A stretch of 64,000 bases of DNA from Halostella limicola. Lineage in GTDB: Archaea > Halobacteriota > Halobacteria > Halobacteriales > Natronoarchaeaceae. Below, in pieces: positions 35,203-44,019 of this stretch (its first letter is position 1; each line of letters starts with the position of its first letter). Made by a program: the position numbers and the translations under genes. The notes under the pieces are model-generated. The model saw nothing but the letters and a program-made list of their open reading frames with translations, was not told where the DNA came from and searched no databases. The DNA lies in contig NZ_RCDI01000004.1 of assembly GCF_003675875.1 (NCBI RefSeq), positions 186,001-250,000 of the forward strand, read 5' to 3'.

Positions 35203-36062
35203 GCGCGACTACCGTGAAGCCGGGACGGGCGTACGTCACCGCCACGCTAGCCGTGATCGCACTGTCTGTCACCGCCAGCCTCCTCGGACTTTTCCGTGAG
35301 GGACACTACGACGTCGAGCCTGGGATCGTCCTCCGGCTCCAGGCGCAGGACGCCGTGATCCTCGTCGTGGCCGTCCCGGCGCTGGCACTCGCGCTGTGGA
35401 CCGCGAGGCGGGGGTCGCTGCGAGGACGGATCGCATGGCTCGGAGCGCTCGCGTACATGACGTATGTGTGGTCCTCGATTACCGCGACGACGCCGTTCAA
35501 CGAGTTCTTCCTTGGCTACGTCGCCCTGTTCGGGCTGTCACTGTTCACCCTCGTTGGGGGCGTCGCCCACACGGACCCCGAACCGGTCCAGCGGGCGCTT
35601 TCCGGGAAAATCTCCGAGCGCCTATACGCCGGGGTCCTGGCATTTATCGGCGTCGGCCTCGCACTTCTGTGGCTCGTCGACCTCGTGCCCGCGACACTGG
35701 CTGGTACCCCGCCGCTGGTTGTCGAGGAGCTGGGAGAGGGCGCGGTGCACACCTACGTTCTAGACCTCGGCGTCGTCGTCCCTGCACTCTCGCTCACGGC
35801 CGGCTGGCTCCTGCAACGTCGCGCGTGGGGGTACGTATTCGCTGGCGTCCTGTTGGTAATGGCGGCGCTGCTGGCGCCCGGCCTCGCCGCGATCACCGCG
35901 GCCGACGCGCTCGGCGACTACGTGACGCTCTCGACGCCGCTGATCGTGGGCACGGTGCTGCCACCTCTTGTCGCGGCGGTATTGGCCGTCAGGTACCTCC
36001 TCGCGTTCGACGGCAGCGCAGTGAGAGACCGCGAGCCGGCCGACAGGAGGACGGGATCGTGA
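35199..36062 (+). CDS. 8-TM membrane protein, first of a tandem pair
   Basis: 287 residues with about eight TM helices; LRLQAQDAVILVVAVPALAL ALW, RGSLRGRIAWLGALAYMTYV WS and TTPFNEFFLGYVALFGLSLF are matched by corresponding segments of the next gene. Topology and aromatic content resemble a small haem or quinone-handling protein, but no His pair is conserved. Translationally coupled to the flavodoxin (ATGA) and, through GTGA, to its paralogue. Confidence 0.8.
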   Translation: MSATTVKPGRAYVTATLAVIALSVTASLLGLFREGHYDVEPGIVLRLQAQDAVILVVAVPALALALWTARRGSLRGRIAWLGALAYMTYVWSSITATTPFNEFFLGYVALFGLSLFTLVGGVAHTDPEPVQRALSGKISERLYAGVLAFIGVGLALLWLVDLVPATLAGTPPLVVEELGEGAVHTYVLDLGVVVPALSLTAGWLLQRRAWGYVFAGVLLVMAALLAPGLAAITAADALGDYVTLSTPLIVGTVLPPLVAAVLAVRYLLAFDGSAVRDREPADRRTGS

Positions 36063-36922
36063 CCGCGCCCCAGCCCTCGCTCCCACGACAGTACGTTCTC
36101 GCGTCGGCCATGATCGTTGTGCTGACGGTACTCGCGACCATCGTCGGACTGTTCGTCCCTGGCTTCTACCGCGACGCGCCGTCGCTGCTCCCGCAGCTGT
36201 ACGGGCAGGACTTATTGACGCTCTCGGTTGCCGTGCCTGCGTACATCGTCGCACTGTACTACGCCGCCCGCGAGTCACTTCGGGGCTACGTGGCCTGGCT
36301 CGGACTCTCTGGGTACCTCCTGTACACGTACGCCTCCTACGCGTTCATGACGGCGTTCAACGAACTGTACCTAGTGTACACGGCGCTACTCTGGCTGACG
36401 CTGTTCGCCTTCGTCGGCGGCCTCGTCTACCTCGACGCCGCCGCGCTGAAGCGCGCCGTCGGCGACATCGCCGTCCGGCCATACGTCGCGTTCCAGCTCC
36501 TGCTGGCCGTCCTCATCACCGGCCTCTGGCTGTCGGAGGTCCTCCCGGCGACGCTGTCGGGGACCGTACCGTCGAGCGTGGCCGAGGCCGGGCTACCGAC
36601 CTCGGTCATCTACTCGTTCGACCTTGGGATCATCGTTCCGGCATTCGTCCTCACGGCGTATTGGCTCTGGGAGCGCCGACCGTGGGGGTACGCGTTCACC
36701 GCCGTCCTCCTTGTCAAAGTCGCGACGTTAGGCGGCGCCGTACTGGCGATGGCGGCGACGATGATCCGCGACGGCCAGCCTGTACCGCTCCCCCAAATTG
36801 TGATCTTCGGTGCGCTGACGCTGGCGAGTCTTGGCCTAATGGCCCGATTACTGCTGGCGATCGACCCGGAACGAGAGGCGCCCACGGCCGAGTCGACCGC
36901 GGAACGGCTGGACGAAACGTAA
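36059..36922 (+). CDS. 8-TM membrane protein, second of a tandem pair
   Basis: 287 residues starting at GTG 36059 (VTAPQPSLPRQYVLASAMIV), inside the GTGA overlap with the previous stop and preceded at 36045-36050 by GGAGGA, a good ribosome-binding site. LYGQDLLTLSVAVPAYIVAL YYAARESLRGYVAWLGLSGY LLYTYASYAF and AFNELYLVYTALLWLTLFAF align with the first copy, so the two arose by tandem duplication. The conserved FNE...Y motif in the loop after helix 3 may be functional. No known family is recalled. Confidence 0.8.
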   Translation: MTAPQPSLPRQYVLASAMIVVLTVLATIVGLFVPGFYRDAPSLLPQLYGQDLLTLSVAVPAYIVALYYAARESLRGYVAWLGLSGYLLYTYASYAFMTAFNELYLVYTALLWLTLFAFVGGLVYLDAAALKRAVGDIAVRPYVAFQLLLAVLITGLWLSEVLPATLSGTVPSSVAEAGLPTSVIYSFDLGIIVPAFVLTAYWLWERRPWGYAFTAVLLVKVATLGGAVLAMAATMIRDGQPVPLPQIVIFGALTLASLGLMARLLLAIDPEREAPTAESTAERLDET

Positions 36923-37061
36923 GCGAGGCGACGGTCCCAGTACGACCGCGCAATTGCCCGCGACCTACGACTGGAGAGCGCTGCCTCGAACGTGGCGTCC
37001 GAGGAAGACCACCACGGCCGCGGCAACGGCGGGCGAGACGACTGACCGTACCCCCGGCGCG

Positions 37062-37145
37062 TTAACGTAGCTGAGACCGACACGTGATCACGGCCAGCGT
37101 GGCGCCGACGTACGCCCGCCCCGACGGGTCGGCAGTCGCGCTCAT
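37062..37145 (-). pseudogene. truncated 5' end of the 8-TM gene, next to the inverted flavodoxin copy
   Basis: Immediately after the inverted flavodoxin gene (TGATG overlap at 37145) the minus strand reads MSATADPSGRAYVGATLAVI, against MSATTVKPGRAYVTATLAVI at 35199, then shifts and stops. The inverted duplication therefore included at least the first 60 bases of the membrane gene, with the rest deleted or diverged. This is direct evidence of a duplicated flavodoxin-membrane module. Confidence 0.75.
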
Positions 37146-37777
37146 CAGACGACGTCTGAGTCCGACTTGTCGTCACCGGCGTCCGGGACGTTCGCGTCTG
37201 ACCCGCCGCTCATCGGCGGCGCGAGGCCAAGCCGTCCCTCAACGAATGCGGCAACGTCGGCGGCGAAGGCCTCGACCTCCGCCCAGTCGGTGTACGCGAC
37301 GTCGCCCGACGGCTCGACGCGGTCGGATGCATCCGGCGGCCCCTGCTTTACGATCTGTTTAATCAGCAATCGCTTGAGGAAGCTATACTCTGAGTAGCGC
37401 AGGGCACCGCCGAACTGGCCGATCCGGTCGGGATGCCAGCCGGTGTCTTCGATGAACGCCTCGACGTAGTCCGCGGCCGCGGCTCTGCCCTCCTCGTTTG
37501 CGGACGACAGCGACAATTGGAAGAACGCGGTCGGCATCGCCGCGAGCGCTTCCTGGTGCTGCCTGACGAACTCCCGGATCCCACGTTGGTGCTCGCCGGC
37601 GTGGACCGACGCGCCGACCACCACCGCGTCGTAGTCGTCGACGGAGACGTCGCCGTCCTTGTCTGCGTTGACCACCGCGGCGTCGTGACCGCGCTCGTCG
37701 AGCGTCGTGACGATGCGGTCGGCCACCTTCGCAGTCTGTCCTTCACCGGTGCCGTGGAGTACGAGGAAGGATGCCAT
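37145..37777 (-). CDS. flavodoxin-domain protein (HemG-like), inverted paralogue
   Basis: 210 residues. LVLHGTGEGQTAKVADRIVT, AAADYVEAFIEDTGWHPDRI, and GQFGGALRYSEYSFLKRLLI KQIVK are nearly identical to the 34564-35202 protein; the C-terminal tails differ. The FMN loop is intact, so it should bind flavin. It faces its paralogue across the two 8-TM genes, and has lost its own membrane partner except for a 5' scrap. Confidence 0.9.
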   Translation of the reverse strand: MASFLVLHGTGEGQTAKVADRIVTTLDERGHDAAVVNADKDGDVSVDDYDAVVVGASVHAGEHQRGIREFVRQHQEALAAMPTAFFQLSLSSANEEGRAAAADYVEAFIEDTGWHPDRIGQFGGALRYSEYSFLKRLLIKQIVKQGPPDASDRVEPSGDVAYTDWAEVEAFAADVAAFVEGRLGLAPPMSGGSDANVPDAGDDKSDSDVV

Positions 37778-37839
37778 ATTCGAGTATCCCTTGACCTACG
37801 TTTTCTGTAGCAATAAAGCACGGCTTGGTCGTCGCATAT

Positions 37840-38150
37840 GACACCTTGTCCGAGATCCGGAGCCCGTCGCCACTCTGGGAGATTCACCGTCGGGCTATCG
37901 GTGTCTCGGCCGGGGAGACATCAGAGTATCACGGTCACCGCCGCGGTCGCATCGTCCTCGCTCTCCGCGCCCAAACGCGTAGTGGCGGACGACCGCGTGA
38001 CGGAGCACTTGGTTCCTATCGCCTTCCTCCTTCCAACCCGAACGCATGGGCCACTGGCGAGACGACTACGTCCACTCTCGTCACTGCTCCAGATTTGCTG
38101 CCGACCCATTGTGACAGTGCACTCGGCCTCAACAAGCACGATCTCTCGCC
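37840..38150. repeat. direct repeat copy B (about 310 bp)
   Basis: Same orientation as 31848-32160, 6.0 kb away, with scattered substitutions. The minus-strand open frame (EAECTVTMGRQQIWSSDESG) corresponds to copy A. The interval 37778-38839 otherwise contains no gene that can be supported; a 63-codon minus-strand ORF at 38202-38393 (VTVWSNRGQQFGSCTQDGKT) is a weak candidate. Confidence 0.7.
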
Positions 38151-38839
38151 GTCGCGACGTTCGTACGCGCCAAGCCCCGTCCGTGCACTGCGGCCCGAAC
38201 GCTACCTCAATGTCCGACCTTGACGTGTGCAGGCGAACAACGACCGCGACGGGCGCGACGTAGTGAACCCGGCCGTCGCAATCTCACAATAGACCGTCTT
38301 GCCGTCCTGAGTGCACGAACCGAATTGCTGGCCCCTATTGCTCCAAACAGTCACTGCACCAGAAAGATCTGACTGAATCAATTGAGGAGTCATTCTCTTT
38401 GCTCAACTTCTCTAACCGCTATTTTAGCTCAGAATCAGAGCCACTAGCTCAGTTAACCTCATCGCTTGCATCTTTACTCAATACCAGTACCGGCGTTCTA
38501 ACTTAACGTATCACGGAATCCTTTCCACTGGGGAGGGAGAGATAGCTTCTAATGAAAGAGGGATATCTCGTTGATGAGCCCTCCTCTGAGAAATACTTAC
38601 CAGCCAGCAGTGGGGCAAACCTCCTGCTGCATAATTCTATTTACCGGAAGATCTCCTTACTCCAGATCCAGAAATTCAGGCCAGAACAATCCAATCAATG
38701 TGGCCTTGCCTCCGCTTTCGCTAGACTGCTATTCGCACATATTGATTTTCCAACTATATAACTCGGGTTCAAATAATAGTACTTCCATCATATTTATTCC
38801 AATAATTATAGTCACGCCCTCGTTGCGGAATTAGGTGAA

Positions 38840-38950
38840 ATGGTATTAGATGACGTGGTGTGTGAATGTTCTGAATGCGGAAGAATAGTAAACTGCACAG
38901 TCAATACGCGATGTCCAGAGTGCCAAACAGTTCTTCCAGAACTGTGTTAG
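38840..38950 (+). CDS. 36-residue zinc-ribbon protein (CPxCG-related)
   Basis: Below usual length cut-offs. It starts at ATG 38840 with MVLDDVVCECSECGRIVNCT and ends RCPECQTVLPELC. Two CxxC knuckles (CSEC, CPEC) about 20 residues apart form a rubredoxin-like or treble-clef zinc ribbon, as in the many haloarchaeal small CPxCG proteins implicated in regulation. It overlaps the convergent 38947-39165 gene by 4 bp at the 3' ends. Confidence 0.7.
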   Translation: MVLDDVVCECSECGRIVNCTVNTRCPECQTVLPELC

Positions 38951-39165
38951 GTGTCGCTCGAGAGGGGATTTTCTTCATCCGAAACAAGAGTATATGCTTT
39001 GTCCGTCACTTCTACTGCCTCGATCACTGCTTCAGCTAACTGCGGTTCGTCTTTAAGATCAACTGTCTCGAGAATCCTCTCGAGTTGTACATACGCGTTT
39101 GCAAGCCAGACCGCTTTGTTCTCTTGTAACGCCGCCGCGGAGCGATGTTGTGCCTCACTAGCCAT
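38947..39165 (-). CDS. small helical hypothetical protein
   Basis: 72 residues (MASEAQHRSAAALQENKAVW, LANAYVQLERILETVDLKDE, PQLAEAVIEAVEVTDKAYTL). All helix with an acidic tail. The pattern resembles small haloarchaeal proteins encoded on plasmids, sometimes beside zinc-ribbon genes. No function is known. It is convergent with the 36-residue zinc ribbon. Confidence 0.6.
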   Translation of the reverse strand: MASEAQHRSAAALQENKAVWLANAYVQLERILETVDLKDEPQLAEAVIEAVEVTDKAYTLVSDEENPLSSDT

Positions 39166-39288
39166 GCCACCTCATTGTCTGTGATTGGGGTTAGTAATGG
39201 AGCTTTTACTAAAAAGAGAAATTCTAAATCGATAGGACAGGATCGCAACGATAGCAGTGAGTACGAATCCGCAGTTCTATTTCCCGAA

Positions 39289-39456
39289 CTACAGCGATGA
39301 TGGAGCCGAGAATTCATCATTTCCACAAATGCAGGCACCGTCAGTCCCTACAGGCCGTAGTTCACTATCATCAGTAGATTGGACGAGATAGATCGATCCA
39401 CACTCTGTACATTTGCCGAACGTTTCCGGTTCACCACCTGATTTTGGCCTACTCAT
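39289..39456 (-). CDS. 55-residue zinc-ribbon protein
   Basis: From MSRPKSGGEPETFGKCTECG the protein continues SIYLVQSTDDSELRPVGTDG and ACICGNDEFSAPSSL. CTEC and CICG provide the four zinc ligands of a small ribbon. An upstream ATG adds 20 residues without the family character, so the internal start is used. It forms, with the 38840 and 44558 genes, a set of three tiny zinc ribbons around the origin. Confidence 0.65.
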   Translation of the reverse strand: MSRPKSGGEPETFGKCTECGSIYLVQSTDDSELRPVGTDGACICGNDEFSAPSSL

Positions 39457-39516
39457 CACCCCGTCACTACTCTCCGCGCTTACATAGCCACTCAATATCG
39501 TTGCTGCCGGTTTCAA

Positions 39517-40250
39517 TCCGTTTCATTGGTCAAACCGGTGAAATTGGAGTCTACTCTTAGTCGCAGTCCCGATGAAGTCCGACCTCCGCCGTAACAACGT
39601 TTGGACGCGACGATCGTACCCGCCGAGGTCCGACGACGCGCTCGGCTTCTACGACGAGTTCTTGAACTTATTTCTGTGTGGCAACTCCATGCACGCCTCG
39701 ACGAACACCTGCTAGATACAGTACATGTAACTATAGGATATAGTGAGTTTCGGGATGAATAGGCCGCCAGCCATGCTTCGACTGGCGGCAACTACGTTGG
39801 ATCGGTTACGGCACTTGGTTGTCCATGAAGTGCGGGTGTCCAAGCTAGTGGTTGTTGCGACCACGACTGCGTGGCAACAACAGTGGGGTCTCCCCCACAG
39901 GGGATGGTTAGGTAAATCATGGCATGTAAATCCCATCGTGAGTAGAACGAGATATTCAGAAGGCAGGTATTTCGCCACCAAGGAGTCTATTGTCGACGAA
40001 CTCGGCTAAGGGGGTGTGGGTGGGGTGAACGACAGTCCTAAATTGGAGTTGAAGCCCTCGAATAGGACGTCGCCCACCTTGTCATGAAAACGCCCAACAA
40101 TTATAGATTCTGAAACAGGAAATCCCCAACCACTTCTTCTGGCCTCATTTTGGAGCCGCCTGAATTCGGCAGTCACACTGCAACGCAGCTCGCATTGTCC
40201 CTCTAGAAGCGCGTCGTGCAGTTGCAGATCGATCACGACGTTCCCGAGCA
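39517..40250. other. gene-poor interval with coding scraps
   Basis: No complete gene is convincing. A plus-strand scrap (MKSDLRRNNVWTRRSYPPRS, then DDALGFYDEFLNLFLCGNSM, starting near 39571) and a plus-strand 88-codon ORF at 39743-40009 have mixed composition. The tail 40006-40250 on the minus strand (VIDLQLHDALLEGQCELRCS) may be the continuation of the broken gene at 40251-40725. Confidence 0.35.
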
Positions 40251-40725
40251 TCAGCCCGAACGCGCCGGGCCGCAGTGTCGGGAAAGACAGATCGAGTACA
40301 GGGCATCGACGATGTGCGAACCCAAGAGCGATCTATTGACCGACCAGAAATTGGCGAGTAGACTCTCCCCGAGCTCACCCATCGTGACTGACTGTGGAAC
40401 GTAAACATCATGCCGTTCCCAGAGTCCGTCTGTACGCATCGGGACGGTTGACGAGGCCGCCCCGAGTTCGAGTTCCGTCCGAACGGTCTCGCCCCACGGG
40501 ATCACCTCGTCCGCGGGCGTTCAGAGCGCGACTGAGTCAGCTCCAAGCGTCGGGCCCTCCCCCGGCCGTCGTGAGCGTCGCGGTCGCCGTGAGCGGCAGC
40601 TCAGGCGGCTTCGTCGCTTTCCAGAACGCTCGGTCGCGGCGGTCACCAGTACGCCGGGTCTCTTCCAGAAGTGGTTCGGCATCGCCGTCGAAGGGGAGTT
40701 GGATCTCAACCGAGGTATGATCCAT
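40251..40725 (-). pseudogene. broken hypothetical gene
   Basis: From ATG 40723-40725 the frame reads MDHTSVEIQLPFDGDAEPLL, EETRRTGDRRDRAFWKATKP, LPLTATATLTTAGGGPDAWS, stop. Another frame then continues TPADEVIPWGETVRTELELG and YVPQSVTMGELGESLLANFW to 40251. Composition is good in both parts, so a frameshift with loss of a few codons near 40530 is likely. No family is recognised; the beta-rich first half could be a structural or surface protein. Confidence 0.5.
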
Positions 40726-40797
40726 AGCCAGCAGTCAATTGTTTCGTTAATATCAGCGGATATGGTTTAAGAAGTAACGCTGACATCCGCTACGAAC

Positions 40798-41181
40798 TCA
40801 AAACTCCACTTTCGATCGTGGAATAGCGAGACCCGACTGGAACAGCGCCGGCGAGCCGTCGTGGAGATACTTCGGGAGCGCTGTTACGCGGTCGCCGCGC
40901 TGGCGAAGCGCCGCCTCGTACCGACGTTCCACGGACGCGCCGGTCTCATCGTTTCGGTAGCGAACGTAGATCGCTGCGGACTCGGCAACGTTGACGGAGT
41001 TCCCGGACTCAGGGAGGACATGCTCGTAGCGTTCGAGACACGCCCTGTCAGGCGTAAACAGCAGTTCGTCCGCGTCGGGGACGGCGTCGCGACCGGCGTC
41101 AAGCCATGACTGAGGGACATCGAAGCGCCTGCTAGCGATTCTGTCGGTGGACTTTTTACGTGTGCTCTGTGAGGTACTCAT
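40798..41181 (-). CDS. hypothetical protein
   Basis: 127 residues. A basic start (MSTSQSTRKKSTDRIASRRF) leads to DVPQSWLDAGRDAVPDADEL, a central part with YEHVLPESGNSVNVAESAAI YVRYRNDETGASVERRYEAA and a final LPKYLHDGSPALFQSGLAIP. No motif is recognised. It lies 70 bp upstream of the broken 40251-40725 gene on the same strand, and the pair probably formed an operon. Confidence 0.6.
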   Translation of the reverse strand: MSTSQSTRKKSTDRIASRRFDVPQSWLDAGRDAVPDADELLFTPDRACLERYEHVLPESGNSVNVAESAAIYVRYRNDETGASVERRYEAALRQRGDRVTALPKYLHDGSPALFQSGLAIPRSKVEF

Positions 41182-41500
41182 GGTCGTTGCCAGACCAAAC
41201 GGGTCGCTGCTGGAACAGCGGCCTGGGACTTTCTCCCGGACAAACTACCGGCGTCAGTCTACTCTAGATCACGGTATCCAGTCACTTATTACCATCTATG
41301 TATATTATAAATAAGGTATTTTCTGATAGCCTGTATTCCGTATCTACGCTGCTTTATCGGCGTTCATCGGCAGATACACCCAATCAAGTATTCATGTAAA
41401 CTATATTATATTTTTGCTTCGATCCCCCTGCTACTGATCCCCTGCTTTTGCCATTCGTTTCATTCAGCCGATAGTGGAACGAACAGACTACCTTTACAGA

Positions 41501-41543
41501 TCGCGAGAAGTTTCTCAGCCTCGGCTTTAAGTGCTTCTCGCGA
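41501..41543. terminator. perfect 10-bp inverted repeat beyond the orc1/cdc6 gene
   Basis: TCGCGAGAAG at 41501-41510 is exactly inverted at 41534-41543 (CTTCTCGCGA), with a 23-nt spacer. It lies 33 bp after the end of the Orc1/Cdc6 gene and before an AT-rich stretch (41280-41450), so it could terminate that transcript or be part of a replication-control site. The 41182-41575 interval has no gene. Confidence 0.45.
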
Positions 41544-41575
41544 TAAGGGTTCGTAGTGAAGGATTCTGTGGGAGA

Positions 41576-42778
41576 CTACGCCTCGCCGAGCGCCTGTAGA
41601 ACGATGTCGGTCCCTCGCATCAATCGGTGTTTGAGATAGCTTCCTTCGCTCTTACCGCCCCCAGTATGGCGTGATTCCGTCACACCGAGGAACGACTGCT
41701 CTTTGAGTAGCCGGTAGACGCGGTCCTGGCTCAGTGGATCACTCCCAGCGTTCGCGGCGATATCGCGATAGACGCTGTAGATCTCGCCGGTCGCGAAGGC
41801 GTCGCCCTGCCGGTTCTCGGTCAGTTGTGCCAACGCTCGAAGGAGATACTTGACGTGTGGCGTCGACCCAGAGACGAGTTCCTGGAACCGCTGTACCTCG
41901 GCTTTCTGCTGGCCACGCTCAACGTGGTCCTCAGTCACGCGGTCGTCGTTCTCCCGTTCGGCGAGCTCGCCAGCTTTCTGGAGGATGTTGATCGCTTTGC
42001 GGGCGTCGCCGTGCTCACGAGCAGCCAACGCTGCAACCTTCGGAATTACGGCGTCCTCAAGAACGCCCTCCTTGAACGCGTCGCGACGATTTTCGAGGAT
42101 CGTGCGGAGTTGGCCGGCGTCGTAGGGCTGGAAGATGATGTCCTCGTCCTGGAGGCTAGAGTCGATTCGTTCGCTCAGGCGGTCACGGAACTCGATCTTG
42201 TTACTGATGGAGATGACGCCGAGGTAGCAGTCCGTCTTCCCCGTTTCCTCTGCACGCGAGAGTTGCATCAGGACCTCCTCGTCGCGGAGGATGTCGATCT
42301 CGTCGAGCAGGATGATGCAGGTATCGCGAGACTCGAGTAAGTCCCAGAGATAGCGGTAGTACTCGTTCGCCCCGATCCCCTGCTGTGGGATGTCGGGTGC
42401 GCCGTCGGTTTCTTCGGCGAGCTGTGTCGTTATCTCGCGTGCGACGCGTGTCTCCGTGTCGGCATCGGAGCAGTCAATGTAGACGTGAGAGAAGGCGACG
42501 TCGTTCTGGGCGGCAATCTGGCTGGCGCGTTGCGTGACGTGTCTCGCGACGAGGCTCTTCCCGGTCCCGGTTTTCCCGTAGATAACGACGTTCGATGGTG
42601 GGCCACCGTCCGTTGCGGGACCGAGTGCCTGGCCGACGCTTTTGAGTTCCTTGTCGCGGCCGACGATCCGGTCTCGATCAGGGACGTGACCAACGCGGAG
42701 GAGTTCGCGGCGGGCGAAGATATCCCCCGTCGCGAACAAATCGTCGTCGGAGAACTCCGAGAGATCACGATCGGGCAT
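41576..42778 (-). CDS. orc: Orc1/Cdc6 replication initiator
   Basis: 400 residues. NVVIYGKTGTGKSLVARHVT is Walker A; CIILLDEIDILRDEEVLMQL is Walker B with the Orc/Cdc6 signature; SISNKIEFRDRLSERIDSSL is sensor 1, and AREHGDARKAINILQKAGEL is sensor 2. A winged helix (LLRALAQLTENRQGDAFATG ... YRLLKEQSFLGVTESRHTGG) ends the protein. It binds ORB elements and loads MCM. Its start is 38 bp from the first ORB-like element of the adjacent origin, the usual arrangement of a haloarchaeal replicon, which makes it the origin's cognate initiator. Confidence 0.97.
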   Translation of the reverse strand: MPDRDLSEFSDDDLFATGDIFARRELLRVGHVPDRDRIVGRDKELKSVGQALGPATDGGPPSNVVIYGKTGTGKSLVARHVTQRASQIAAQNDVAFSHVYIDCSDADTETRVAREITTQLAEETDGAPDIPQQGIGANEYYRYLWDLLESRDTCIILLDEIDILRDEEVLMQLSRAEETGKTDCYLGVISISNKIEFRDRLSERIDSSLQDEDIIFQPYDAGQLRTILENRRDAFKEGVLEDAVIPKVAALAAREHGDARKAINILQKAGELAERENDDRVTEDHVERGQQKAEVQRFQELVSGSTPHVKYLLRALAQLTENRQGDAFATGEIYSVYRDIAANAGSDPLSQDRVYRLLKEQSFLGVTESRHTGGGKSEGSYLKHRLMRGTDIVLQALGEA

Positions 42779-42814
42779 GGCTAACTCGTCTCGTCGGGGG
42801 AGTATAAATATACG

Positions 42815-43331
42815 GGACCCGATACCGAGTGAAAACGTTCGTCAGACGAGTGTGAGCGGTGCTACGGTCGTTATAGCAGTAAAGACGGTGGTGACACACA
42901 CCCCTGGCACCGAGTGAAAACCGAATAGGTGTCGCCACAATCACTGTTCAGAGAAATATCCCGCACATAAAGCCGCGCAGCAATAACTTCGATTTCAGCT
43001 GTAGTCTGCTGTAGCGGTGTTCTCACTAGCTATTGTGTATGTATGTATTGCTTGTACACCTAGCTATATTATAACGCGAAGTAAGTGGCAGCTCGGGTTG
43101 TCCCGATGAACGTTGCCGTCCCGTTCAGTTGACTCCTCTCACGCGTGAATTTGGTCGCTGGACGTGTTTCCGTTTTCACTCGTTGTCGGGGGTGTGTGGG
43201 CTCCGGATTTTCAATCGTTGCCTGGGGTGTCCGTGGATTGCTTTTCGATGTCTGATGAGCCTCAGACGTACGTTTTTCACTCGTTGCGAGGGGTGTGTGG
43301 TCTTCTCTGTTCACTCGTTGCACGGGGAGTC
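42815..43331. other. oriC: replication origin with six ORB-like repeats
   Basis: Upstream of the Orc1/Cdc6 gene six copies of an element with core TTTTCACTCGTTG followed by a G-run and TGTGTGG can be read. Two are on the minus strand (about 42815-42838 and 42894-42921) and four on the plus strand (43172-43199, 43207-43236, 43272-43300, 43307-43331). Plus-strand copies are spaced 35, 65 and 35 bp. The opposed clusters flank an AT-rich stretch (about 42930-43080) that should be the unwinding element. G-rich flanks match the haloarchaeal extended ORB. Confidence 0.85.
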
Positions 43332-43424
43332 TCCCGTATCCTATCAACGTTCGGTACATCGATTTCTACTTTCACGGGGCTTGGTGTACCTATTAACGCC
43401 ACCGGGCAGTAGTGGCGAGATGAC

Positions 43425-43929
43425 ATGATCACTAATCCGGAGGTTTTTGATCGGGACCACGTGCCCAATCTCGTCTGTCGAGAGGAGGAACTCACCGTCC
43501 TCGAGAACGCATTGCGACCGGTAACAAATGGGGATCCAGCGGAAGATGTGCTCTTACACGGTCCGTTCCGGAAGCTGGAGGGGATGCTCCGACTGGCGGA
43601 GGCGAGCGCGCGAAGGCGCTCGTGATGAAGTCGATGACACAGGTCGGAATCGACCTTGAAACCGGCGAGTTCGAGCCGACATCGTAGAGACTGGAGCGAG
43701 CAAGTCGTCACAGGACATCAGAAAAACGATTGGGAGCCTCATTACCGAGATCGGGGCGGAGGCCGAGTATGGCGCACCGATCAACAAGGTCCTCAAACGT
43801 GCAGCAGAGGAACACGGTCTCGACAAGAACAAGGCTGACCACGAGATCCAGAAACTGAAGTCGAAAGGCGAGATCTACGAACCCCGGAAGGACGGGAACT
43901 TGCGGCTTACGGAGAACCGACTAGGTTAG
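43425..43929 (+). pseudogene. chimeric relic: Orc1/Cdc6 N-terminus joined to MCM C-terminus
   Basis: ATG 43425 opens an Orc1/Cdc6 start (PEVFDRDHVPNLVCREEELT, VLENALRPVTNGDPAEDVLL, HGP). At the position where Walker A should follow, the reading changes to KLEGMLRLAEASAR, the late AAA+ part of MCM helicase. Frames then shift several times through VMKSMTQVGIDLETGEFEPT, VETGASKSSQDIRKTIGSLI and NKADHEIQKLKSKGEIYEPR, the MCM winged helix, ending at 43929. It lies on the origin's far flank, where a second initiator or MCM gene may once have stood. Confidence 0.8.
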
Positions 43930-44019
43930 GAAGAATATCTCTTCTTTACCTGTATCTAGCCCATAGAATCTACTGTCACTGAACATAGATGATCAAATAC
44001 AATAATTGAAACCAAGTAG

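Noticed and set aside
42779-43424. CRISPR array (repeats in the origin)
   Set aside because: Repeat units are about 28 bp with irregular spacing and both orientations, matching ORB elements rather than CRISPR repeats.
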